Positions 55,004-64,000 of a stretch of 64,000 nt of DNA are shown here, in pieces (within the stretch, counting starts at the first letter, position 1; every line of letters begins with the position of its first letter). Source of the DNA: Erigeron canadensis (taxonomy: Eukaryota; Streptophyta; Magnoliopsida; Asterales; Asteraceae); contig NC_057764.1 in assembly GCF_010389155.1 (NCBI RefSeq), positions 16,182,001 through 16,246,000 of the forward strand, given 5' to 3'. The position numbers were made by a program, and so were the translations under genes. Below the pieces are notes generated by a model, which ran no database searches, was not told where the DNA came from, and saw nothing but the letters and a program-made list of their open reading frames with translations.

Positions 55004-55223
55004 GAGGAAGAAAGTGTGGGAGTCGTCGTCGACGAGCTGCCCTTTTTCGAAATGAAGAAATGATGGAGAACTTCGAGTCTAGCTAAAGACTTGTAAATAA
55101 ATTAAGCGCTTCGCTGGAGGCAACCCGTGTGTTGATGATTTTCTGTTTTTGTTAAATTTTTAGTATTGCAGGTCTGCAGCTTCTCTACGCGATCCGGTAA
55201 GTTTTTCGTGGACGAAATTCAAG

Positions 55224-55460
55224 GTAAGTGTGGGGGGGGGTGAAACTGCGGCGCAGCTGCCACACTGCGACGCAGTCTTTGGCTTATAAGGTAATGCGAC
55301 GTAGTTTTCCCCAACTGCGAAGCAGAAAAATCCTTGACAAAATAAGGGACTGCGACGCATGTAGGATGATGCGACGCAGTTTTTGTATTGTTCAGAAAAT
55401 TCGAAAATCCAAAAAAAATATATATATATATATAATTAAAACGAAACTGCGATGCAGCTG
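55224..55460 (+). repeat. PPT-like G run followed by ACTGCGACGCAGT cluster
   Basis: AAGTGTGGGGGGGGGTGAAAC (about 55225-55245) is followed by seven to eight words: CTGCGGCGCAG, CTGCGACGCAG, TGCGACGTAG, CTGCGAAGCAG, CTGCGACGCA, TGCGACGCAG and CTGCGATGCAG. A short (TA)n run lies at 55419-55434. Confidence 0.85.
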
Positions 55461-55620
55461 GGTCAGATCTGGTCAAACAAATAAGAGGCTAGGGTTGTTT
55501 TACTTTTTACTTTTACCCTAAAATCTTCATCCACTTTCTCTCTCAAGAAAACCTTCCGATTTTTCCTTCTTTCTCATCTTAATTTCTTTGAGTTCTTATT
55601 TCTTTTGCACAAAAATCATC

Positions 55621-55638
55621 ATGACGAGATCTGGAAAG
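55621..55638 (+). CDS. Proposed first exon of Athila-type extra ORF (MTRSGK)
   Basis: ATGACGAGATCTGGAAAG is followed at once by GTTAGT, a donor-like sequence. Six codons in phase 0 would join the ORF starting at 56088. The upstream sequence is pyrimidine-rich with CTCTCTCAAG, like a leader. This is an inference from splice-like signals and frame; no transcript data. Confidence 0.5.
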
Positions 55639-56087
55639 GTTAGTATCCTCTATTTAGCTTGTTTGTCTTGCATTATATAGATTTACTCCTGGATTTGTTG
55701 TCATGCTTGAATGAATTAGAAATTATGAATGGGTAAGGGTTTTCTTGTGTCAAGTTGTTTGATTAATGGAATTCGCGAAGAGATTGGGAGTTTTGAAGTT
55801 TTGGTGTTTAATGGTTTGAAACCTTTGTTAAAATACTCAGATTATTTTTCCAGATTTTTTTAAGAGTGCGATGCAGTGTAAGAACTGCGCCGCAGTTTGT
55901 TTGTCTAAGAGTGCGACGCAGTTACCAAACTGCGCCGCAGTTATTGATTTTGAGGTTCAGACTGCTTCGCAGTCCATCAAGACTGCGTCGCAGTCTGACC
56001 TTGTGCAGGCCTGACCCCCTTATGGAGCATATATGGTGGATAATATTTTGGGGTTTTAAAATTTTGATGTTTACCGTCTTTTTGCAG
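55639..56087 (+). other. Proposed intron with ACTGCG.CGCAGT words
   Basis: GTTAGTATCC..CTTTTTGCAG, 449 bp, T-rich. Positions 55865-56003 hold six to seven words, including CTGCGCCGCAG twice, CTGCTTCGCAG and CTGCGTCGCAG. Translating this part only gives a shadow frame. Confidence 0.5.
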
Positions 56088-57745
56088 GCCCCCGCTACTA
56101 ATAGACGAAACCCGAGACGCGCAGCTTCTTCTCACACAGGTGAGGAATCTTCGGGAGCAGCTCCAGCTGTTGTGGCACCAGTTCCCGCTCTATCTAAACA
56201 CCAATGGCTCACTTGGCCAAGAGCTTCACAGGAACAGAAGGCTGCTTACAATGAGCGGTTGGAAAAATTCCTTCACAAGGACATCGAAAAGCCCAGGTAT
56301 CTCCCTGATGATATGCTTGACATGTTGGTTATAAGAAGGGACATTGAGGGATTTCTGAGGCTGGTAGGTATGGAAAATGATGAGAATGGTAACCCTGTTG
56401 ACCAAGAATTTCGAATGTGGATAGACGTTTTTGGAAATAGGGAAATGGTTTGTAAGGAATGGTGCTTGGAAAAGTGAAAAACATTTTTGATGAGAAATGC
56501 ATACATTTTCGTTGTGGGGGGAGAGATCGATCTTTAACCATAGTTGAATTTGGAATTGCTACCGGGATGTACACTAGGGATTTGGTAGATAATAACCAGT
56601 TGTTTAGGAAAGTTTTGAGGATGGGAGCTCGTACCGGGTTGGGATTCCCGGATGGTAGTCAGAAGTCGTACTACGCACAGATTTCTGGGGAGACTTGGAG
56701 TTTTAAGTCGAGGGTGAACTCTATTAAGTCACCTGTTTTGAGGTTGTTTTTAAAGATGATTACATACTTGGTTGTCCAGCGGGACAAGGTGTATTTAGAG
56801 GATATGTGGTTGTTGAGGCTTTTTCATGAGGGTGTCCCGTATAGATTAGCTTGTGCCCCTTATGTGGTGGCAAAGCATATGGGCACCCAAGGCATGAGGG
56901 ATATGAAGCTTGTTTGTGGCCATTATGTTACAAGATTGGTGAAATTCTTTGGTTGTGAAGGGGATCGAGTAAACATGGTGTTTAACTTGAATTGGAAGCC
57001 TATGAAACCGTTTGAGTATCCGGATTTGAAGCGGTTTGGGTTACTTAAGCCTCAAACCAATAGAGGTTTTTACTCTTTGATTGATTTTGGTGATGCCGCC
57101 CCTGAGGGCGAGGAAGGTGATGATAGTGAAGATACTGATGAAGAGATGGAGGAGGCAGCGGAGGAAGAACTGGTACGACGCCCTAAGCGTCGTGCTACTT
57201 CTACTGCGGGAGCTTCTTCTTCTTCTTCTGCTATTCCCGCAGGTTTTGATTTTACCTCTCTTCAGTCTGTTGTTGATAGGATGTTCGAGTCTCAGCAGTC
57301 ATTTCACACCCGCATGGATAGTTTAAGAGAGCAAGTTGGGGGAGATATGACTATGATGGGTTCTGGGCTTGGGAGAGTGGTATATGACTCGCGCCGTTAC
57401 CAGCCCATGTGGGAGGCACAGCTGAGAGGGCAAGATTTTAGCCCACCCGCTGATCTTCCCGATTACCGTCCACCCGCCATGTTTATCCCGCATCAGAGAG
57501 TCGGTGGAGGTTTTTATTTTCCTCCCGAGCATATGGTCGAGGAGCCTCCCCGTCACGATCCAGGGGCACTGGGACCGGATATGCCGGTCCGATTTGGTTC
57601 TTATACAGGTACTTATGCTGGCATGGACGTGACCCAGGCAGGAGCTACTGAGCAGACTTATGCAGAACAGGTGGTTGGTTCTTTTTTTGATTATGGTAAC
57701 CTTCCTGGTTACCAACATTATCCACCTCATCCTCCACCACAGTGA
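56088..57745 (+). pseudogene. Athila ORF1-like (env-position) protein of Gypsy J
   Basis: The segment reads APATNRRNPRRAASSHTGEE, a basic and serine-rich start, then RRDIEGFLRLVGMENDENG. After a frameshift near 56470 it continues with FRCGGRDRSLTIVEFGIATGMYTRDLVD, LFHEGVPYRLACAPYVV and an acidic block DDSEDTDEEMEEAAEEE. A coiled-coil-like part (SLQSVVDRMFESQQSFHTRMDSLREQVG) and a proline/tyrosine-rich tail follow. This matches the family known as Arabidopsis retrotransposon ORF-1 (ATHILA), found between pol and the 3' LTR of Athila elements. Its role is unknown; no signal peptide or membrane segment is seen. Confidence 0.8.
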
Positions 57746-59966
57746 GTCATATGCAGGTCGAAGAATTGAAAGCCGTCAGTCAGCTGGTTTTGATGGCTTG
57801 TACTATTTGTTTAAACAATTTCAATTCCCGTACTTTTTAATTTTTATTTGGTTGGTTTGTATCCACCCTTCGGGGTGATGACACATCGTATTTTCTTTCC
57901 ATTTCCTTAGAATAACTAGGTTAGAATGTGCATGCTTAACGTTAGTATGATTATGTTGGCTTTTGTTTGTGTTCATGTGTGATAGCAAGGTTGTCATTTG
58001 CATATGCTGGCAGTAAGTTCAGCGCTCATATTCTTGTTGGCATCATTCGCGCATGGAACACCACATATACCCGGCAAGTTTTTCTTGTTCTTATTTTGAT
58101 TTTTAGTTTACTTTTCCCTATTTCCCTTAGGTTGGCTTAATTATTGGACATTGAGGACATTGTCCAACTCAAGTGTGGGGGGGAGGTAAATAGGAAAAAG
58201 TTGGGTATTTTTGACGATTTTGCATGTTTGTCCTCGTAGTTAATTGCTTTTGTCACCTAATTATAGATATAATTGAGCAATGTAACTACACCTTGGTAAA
58301 AACTTTAATATGTGGAATGTGTTTTGACTGATTAACGTGGCAATCCCTTCTGGATTAATAACATTGCTAGCATGCTTATAGCACCAAACACCAAATTTGT
58401 GAGATATTATTGATTCATTGCTAGTATGATAGGTGTTACGGTTTTGGAACTATTAACCTTGTAAATTTGTCCCTCTCTTAGGCTTTCGGATTTATCCGGG
58501 AGTAAGGGTCTCTTTTTGAGCTCTGAACTAGGATGTGCGAGTTTGAGGTTGATTTTCCATTTCTGGAATATTACATTTGCTATGAGTGTGCCGGTGATTG
58601 CGTTGATTCTAGAACTTGTCCTTGTTGATCGTTCCGTTATTTTGCTATATGATGAAGAGGCAAATTTAGGATTAAACCTCTGTTCTTTGTTTATTCACCC
58701 TTTTGTTTCGTAAAAATCTGTTATGTGCATGTTTTGTAATGTGTTTAGTAGCTAACTATACTGGTTAGTGAACCAACCGTTGAAAACCCGTATGTTGCAC
58801 TCACTTTTAGTGCAAGAAACAATAGAAAACATGTTTTCATTAGCATGTTCTTTGTTGAATCTACCTAAATATAAAACTTTCCTCGCCATACCGATAGTCG
58901 AAGTCCTGGTGGGTCATTGGTTGCCTTTGCTAGATTGGACCGTTTGGGTTTTGCCTTATTATGTCGGGTTGGGATATTCTCATTTTATGGGGGTAGTTTG
59001 ATTTCGTCATGGTTCGTGGATAAAGTCTAGATTGTTCATCTTAGCAAAATTTTGTAATGATTTGTTACTATTTCTTCGTTATGTAAGAGAATACCAATTA
59101 GGCAGTGTAAAAGTAGCTCACAAAAACAAAAAAAAATGAATAAAAAGAATAAAAGAATTGAGAAACAGAAAAATGAAAAAAATTGAGCTTGGGCTGTCAG
59201 TTGGTATTTCTCCTTTTTTTTCAAATCATATTGTGAAAGTTGGTTCGTCATTATAATCAACAAAGTGTGCTGAAGTTTAATATGTATATGGTTAGTTTGT
59301 TTGAAGTCAATATTGGTTGGATTTGATTGATAAGTTGTTTGATTGTCTCACACAACAATGGTGTCGGTTTTCGGATCGTCCTATTTGGGTTATGGACGGG
59401 AGAACTTCTTGGAATGCGGACCGTTGGCAACTAATGACATGGGTTTGTTTGGACTAGACTATATGTGAAAATTTGTTAAATGTTGTGTTAGTTCTTTGTT
59501 AACACAAATTGTTTTCCCAAATCCCTATACCTTGTTTAAATTCCCTGATTAGCCTTAAAATGTTACCTCCCTTAAAGTCCTCTTCTGATAGACGTTATAG
59601 GGCGCATGCGCCTTGGTGACTTAGAAACGATCCTTGTACAAGCCTATGGTTAAAAGATTATGCATCACGACTTGGCTATTGAGTGATTATTCAAATATTC
59701 AATCCCAAAAGAAAGTTAGTGGGAGTAGGATAGGCGAGATATCACTTGTTCGTTTCATTTGTGCTTTGTCGTGTTATTAAGGCTTGTATATCAGTCAAAT
59801 ATTATCAAACATTCCGGTTTTCATTTAAGATTAAAACTTCCTAACCATTTATTCTCATCTTTGATTATGGTTGAGCTTCTTTTTGATAACTGAAATGTGG
59901 TTCCATAATGCACCAAGGTTTGATTTGTTTTTAGTTTGGATTTGCTTGAGGACAAGCAAAGCTTAA
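57746..59966 (+). other. 3' non-coding region of Gypsy J
   Basis: It has no credible ORF. A palindromic TTGGACATTGAGGACATTGTCCAA lies at about 58143-58166, followed by AAGTGTGGGGGGGAGG (58169-58184), a second PPT-like run. An A-rich purine stretch lies at 59120-59180. Confidence 0.6.
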
Positions 59967-59979
59967 GTGTGGGGGGATT
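59967..59979 (+). promoter_or_regulatory. Polypurine tract of Gypsy J
   Basis: AAGTGTGGGGGGATT lies directly before TGATATGTCG of the 3' LTR. The preceding CTTGAGGACAAGCAAAGCTT is typical of Athila 3' ends. Confidence 0.85.
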
Positions 59980-61443
59980 TGATATGTCGTATTTTCTGCC
60001 CATTTCCCATAGCTTAAAGTGGTTGATTAGTGAGGTTTACGAGTCGTTTTCGTATACAGTTGGTGCGTTCATGGTATTTGTCAGTATTTCAGGTGGAAAA
60101 CAGGTACCTAAGCGATAATTTAAAGAAAACGAAGTTTCTGGAGCAAAACGAGTGCTTACGGACGTTTTACGGGGCACGTAAGTGAAGATTAGAAGAGAGT
60201 CAAAGCTGGTCAAGGTGGTCAATGCAAGTCAACATGAAACTGCGACTCAGTGTAGTTATGCGCCGCAGTGATTATAGCCAAGGTTGAAACTACTTCACAG
60301 TTGAGCGAAACTATGACGCAGTTAGGCTATATACGACAGAGTGCCAGTCAATGAAAGTCAAGTCAACAGAAAGGTCAAAGTTGAAACTACGACGCAGTTT
60401 GGGACTGCGACGCAGTTTACCGCCGAATCTGCTAAATTTGGTCAGCATATCTATAGCTTGCAAAAACATTCCAAAAACCTATCTTTGATATTCCAGACGA
60501 TTTTGAGTCCTCTTTTTAGGGTTTTTCTCATATTTCATCAATTTGGGAGGATCTAAGGCTTTATTCGAATTATATCGTTATTCGCTTTCAATCCTTTGTA
60601 TTCGGTAACAATGAATTCCTTCATTTTGATTTGTTATTTCATATTTAATATGAGTGGCTAATCGCCTTTTCATCCATCTTGATGGAGTGAGACATTATGT
60701 AGGGATTGCACAATATTTATTAATTCAAGTAATTTGATTTAACGTTTTGTCATGATCTTAATCTATTAATTATTTGTTATTCAATTATTGATTGCGGATA
60801 ATTTGTATTCATTGCTTAGTGACGACTAGGATTTGGGTATAAGTTATTTTGATTGCTTGGTTAGAAGCAATTGGTTCTATGACGGGTACGGTAAAGGGTA
60901 ATTAATATTTGATAAGAATTAACGGGTTGATGGTTGGGTACAATCGATAGGCAAAATTGTTATCTGAAATGACCAAAACCATTGTTAAACTAGAGAAGTT
61001 ATAAAAAGTCTTAATAATGAAACTAGTTTATACAAGAGAGTCGAACAAGTTGTTAACTTGACGGGTACGGGGTTGGCGATTAATTTGAGTCTCTGTCATT
61101 TAATCACTAAATTGAATTTGAACTTCATCAAACGTGCAATCTCAACATTCTGTCGAGCGAAATCATGATGGGTGACCTTTAAATTATTGTTTTCAACAAC
61201 AAACTTCTCTTTCGATTAATCCTCCGGGATTATTAACAAATTTTACTAACTACTTGCAAAGTGGCAATTCGGCCACAAAACCCCCATTTTACTTGAATCA
61301 CTTAATAGTTACAATTACTTATAGAAGTCCTTGTGAACGATCTCGGCTTACCAGTTTTTACTATACTGCATGCTTGTGAGTGTGTAGTAGTCAGTCTTCC
61401 AGTAAATCGTGTTTATAAATTTAAAGCTAGATTTCACACATCA
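59980..61443 (+). repeat. 3' LTR of Gypsy J
   Basis: It runs from TGATATGTCGTA to TTTCACACATCA, 1464 bp. Compared with the 5' copy it has an extra ~65 bp around 60184-60250, lacks about 20 bp near 61012 and about 15 bp near 61374, and has ATATCTATAG (60447-60456) where the 5' LTR has its TATAAATAG box. Several CGCAGT words are decayed (ACTATGACGCAGT, ACTACTTCACAGT). Confidence 0.93.
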
Positions 61444-61610
61444 ATTACCGAGATAATTTATAATTGGTTAACTTAATTACTGAGATAATTATAGTTAATG
61501 ATATTAACAAGAATTGCAGAGATAATTTATGTTAATTGTATTTATAAGTATAAATGATAGGGATAATTTATATGTTTGACTAGATTACCAAGATAATTCT
61601 AGTTGTGTAT
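61444..61610 (+). repeat. ATTACCGAGATAATTTAT units right of J
   Basis: Units near 61444, 61475, 61512, 61551 and 61584, about 31-39 bp apart, continue the array seen left of J. They end about 60 bp before the extra ORF. Confidence 0.8.
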
Positions 61611-61671
61611 ATTATGCGTGTGAATTTTTATGTCGATTTAAGAAATTAATGGCTTGTTATTGATTACAGAA

Positions 61672-63676
61672 ATGGCAAGAAATTTCATTGGTGCGCATAA
61701 CTACGTGATGAACTTCGATGATGGTCAGGAAAGCACAGAATATTACCACGAGATATTTGCCTTCTTCCGAAGATCGAGAGTTCATCATGCGCTTACTCAT
61801 TCGCCCGTTATATATCTCAAGTATTTGAGAGATTTTTGGGCTAATGCTAATGTAGTTCGTGCTGGAGACGAATACATTTTTCACACTACGATTGCCGGGC
61901 AGCAGATATAGTTCACCGCTGCTAATCTCATTGACATACTTCGTTTAGGCACAGTTGAGTAGGAAGGTGGTGCTACAGGTCTCACCAGATTCCGACATGA
62001 GTTAATTCAGGGTGCTTTCCGGATGATGGGGTTTGCAGGTGACTTGGCCAGTAGAACGTTGTTCAAGAAGGGTTTCTACGACAGGTGGGGGTTTCTCGCT
62101 CATGTGATTAATGTTGGGCTGAGTAATAAGAAGTCTGGTTTCGATACTTTGAACCAGGAAGCCCAAGCACAGATTGTTGCCTTAGTTTTCAATAAGCCAT
62201 ATAGCTTCTCGAAGTTCTTCTTCGAAGAGATGAGAAAACAGATCAGGGCCACGGGCACGAGGAGATTTTTGATGTATCCTCGACTTGTGATGATGATAAT
62301 TAATGCTAGACTTCCAAATCTACCTGTTGTAAGGGAAGTGGAGCATGTAAGTTCGATCATTCGCCGAGGGTATGATGAGTTTGTATCTCGATATCCTAAT
62401 GACCCAAATGCACAAGATGTTGCATTATTCGGTGCGATTATCAACGCCAATTATGTAGCACAGCTGATGGGGTCATTTCAGCATATGTAGGGCCTCAGCC
62501 AGAAGATGGTGAAGTTGCAGGGAATGTTGAGATTCCAGAGCAGCTGCATAATGTGGTTGTTGAAGGAGATGTGCCGGTTGAGCCTGTTTTTTCTTGTGCA
62601 AGCTGCAAATGATGTGATTGACTTAGCTGGAGCCAATCCAGAAATCGTGGATGATTTGCTGGAACAAATGGGCGATCCAAAGGGGGATATTGCTCAAGTG
62701 GAAAGGTACAACGCCAATGAGGATGATCTAGTGGATGTGAATCAGAACCAGCTGCAGTTCTGAAGCAGCTAGAGCTAGTGGTTTAGGTTCTGGTGAAGCT
62801 AGTGGATCTGGAGTTAGTCAGGCTAGAGGGTCAGGTGGTGTTGATGTGGGTAAAGGAAAGGCTGTTGCTGATGTTCAAACAGACAAAGAGCCTTCTATGC
62901 ATTCTGGTGATGATTCCAGCAGTGATGGTGATGAGGATCCTTACAGATCACATGAATTCATCAGAGTTGGTTCTAGAATGGTTCCTAGACCTACTGAAGC
63001 CGCTCAGCGAAGAAGAAGAAGAACAAGAGAAGATGATGATGCAGATTGGGAGCCAGAGCAGCGCGTACCTAAAAGAAGAACTCTTGTCAGGGAACACGAA
63101 TCATCTGCTGTTGCTGGTGTCTCCCAAAGTGCTCCAAGGGTTGTTATACCAGAAACAAGACAACCACAGGCAACGGAAGAAGCTACTCAAGATGTTGCTA
63201 GTCTGTAGAGACGACTGTCTGAGCAACAAGAGCAACATGACAGAGACATGTCAGAAATGGGGAGCTTAGTCCATCAATTGTCTGAGAATCTTAAGAATGA
63301 AGCTGCCAAGAATGTAGAGCCTACTGATAAGCTCAACAAGGCAGGGGTTGTGGTGTCGGGTATACACAACAAGTATTTGGATCTAGATGAGAAGGTTGTC
63401 AGGATGGAAGATGCACTGAAGAATGGCATTAAAATTGCTGAAGACAAATTGCATGAGTTCATCGACAACTATCTCAAGGTTAGAGCTGAGAGAGACAGTT
63501 TGGGTTGCCGAGGTGATGAGCTAGCCAAAGTTGGGCATGATGATGATCAAAATGATGATCCCGATGCTGCTAGAGCTACTCAAGAGCTTGGAGGAGGTTT
63601 GTTTTTCAGAACAGAGACTCAAGGAGAGTCTAGCCAGGCTGGTGGTGCTGGCAAGGCTACCTCAGAAGCTCCATAG
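61672..63676 (+). pseudogene. Extra 3' ORF of Copia E (env-position protein)
   Basis: The ATG at 61672 opens MARNFIGAHNYVMNF, right after an acceptor-like TTGATTACAG. The N-terminal part (SRVHHALTHSPVIYLKYLRDFW) matches the element A ORF. In-frame TAGs at about 61909 and 61960 interrupt it. A 155-codon open stretch (62023-62490) holds GFYDRWGFLAHVINVGLSNK and FNKPYSFSKFFFEEMRKQIR. Frame changes near 62480, 62600 and 62770 lead to a Ser/Asp/Arg-rich segment with QRRRRRTRED and a C-terminal coiled-coil-like part (NKYLDLDEKVVRMEDALKNG). Such ORFs are labelled longin-like in some plant annotations; I see no proof of that fold. Function unknown. Confidence 0.65.
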
Positions 63677-63693
63677 ACTCAAGAACAAGTTAT

Positions 63694-64000
63694 TGTAACA
63701 ACCCTCAATTTCCGACTAGGATAATATACGTGGACCTATCTAGGCCTTTAACCCTAGAAGTTTATTAAGAGAATTGACCTTTTAGGCATTAGGACATAGT
63801 GATATTTGCCCTATAGTTCATTAGAAGCCAAAAGGAAGCCAGTTGCCTTAGAAATGCCTTAAACAATAACTATAATCATTCAAGACAATCTCAAGCTATA
63901 TTTAAGTTCTAATTGAACTTGATGAAATGTCAATGAACCAAAAAGTTTTATTCAAGAAGTTAAGAGTACATAAATAATTATATAAGCTTTATAAGTTGTG
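63694..64000 (+). mobile_element. Start of a second copy of the 4.5-kb LTR family
   Basis: TGTAACAACCCTCAATTTCCGACTAGG and the following 300 bp match 15333-15640 with substitutions and small indels, in the same orientation. It begins 18 bp after the stop of the extra ORF and continues beyond the window. Confidence 0.8.

Larger units (their letters stand above)
47731..61443 (+). mobile_element. Complete Athila-like Gypsy retrotransposon J, TSD ATTAC
   Basis: Both LTRs are present (47731-49149 and 59980-61443), flanked by ATTAC at 47726-47730 and 61444-61448. Between them lie the primer site, gag, protease, RT, RNase H, integrase, a word-rich spacer, an Athila-type extra ORF and PPT. Total length is 13.7 kb. 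Frameshifts and stops in all ORFs, plus differences between the LTRs, show an old, inactive copy. Confidence 0.93.
36421..63693 (+). mobile_element. Copia E (Sirevirus-like), hosting Gypsy J in its spacer
   Basis: The order is 5' LTR (36421 to about 36949), primer site 36953, gag, protease, integrase, RT, RNase H (ends 42355), a 5.4-kb spacer with repeats, and the extra ORF (61672-63676). J (47731-61443) sits inside the spacer with a perfect ATTAC duplication. The 3' LTR would lie right of the window. Domain spellings (YVDDIIFGS, KALYGLHQAPRAWYD) and an extra ORF after pol fit the Sirevirus type. Confidence 0.8.

Noticed and set aside
55228..55521. 97-codon open frame over the G run
   Set aside because: It is the translation of the ACTGCGACGCAGT array (repeating RRS/CDA residues) and has no start context or homology.
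55866..56087. N-terminal extension of the Athila-type ORF
   Set aside because: The residues (CSVRTAPQ, RRSYQTAPQ) are translations of the repeat words; a spliced start at 55621 explains the ORF better.

Overview
This window looks like repeat-rich nuclear DNA of a flowering plant. It is AT-rich and built almost entirely of LTR retrotransposons inserted into one another. Several Copia elements carry plant-type primer sites complementary to initiator tRNA-Met, one Gypsy element is Athila-like, and there is a PIF/Harbinger-like ORF, two hAT-type MITEs and a LINE tail. The extra 3' ORF of the Copia elements resembles ORFs I recall being annotated 'synaptobrevin, longin-like' in composite (Asteraceae) genomes. 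Asteraceae is therefore my best guess, from memory only. I found no convincing host gene, tRNA, rRNA or CRISPR array.

Layout. 1-3375: minus-strand Copia 3' part (extra ORF plus spacer). 3376-7564: plus-strand Copia B, cut off in its integrase by LTR fragment K (7565-8075). 8076-15165: minus-strand Copia D, whose RNase H is split by a solo LTR (8197-9330). 15166-21450: 3' part of Copia G, split by a 4.5-kb solo LTR (15333-19837). 21450-21997: T-rich tandem repeats with a Helitron-like hairpin. 23900-26250: broken Harbinger-type ORF with a TIR element in its upstream region. 27159-28290: two nested hAT-like MITEs. 28860-29512: LINE tail. 29769-31010: minus-strand Copia M. 31011-33325: Gypsy H, carrying solo LTR L. 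33326-36420: minus-strand Copia I. 36421 to window end: plus-strand Copia E, with a complete 13.7-kb Athila-like Gypsy J (47731-61443, target duplication ATTAC) inside its spacer. A second copy of the 4.5-kb LTR family begins at 63694.

Every coding region carries stops or frameshifts, so I regard all elements as inactive at the protein level. The insertion order can be read from target duplications: J into E, L into H, the 8197 solo LTR into D, the 15333 solo LTR into G, and one MITE into the end of another.

The most striking signal is not a gene. At least seven different LTR-element families each carry their own short word, usually a near-perfect inverted repeat with 5-8 bp arms and often containing CpG. 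Each word is repeated many times in LTRs, leaders, introns and spacers. Examples are ACTGCG-N-CGCAGT in J, AATTACGA-CC-TCGTAATT in E, GCCGAG..CTCGGC in D, AACGAAG..CTTCGTT in L and ACGGAGCT-CC-AGCTCCGT in H. In two Copia copies the word cluster sits upstream of the extra 3' ORF, followed by a short tandem repeat and a splice-acceptor-like AG. This could mark a regulatory module for separate expression of that ORF.
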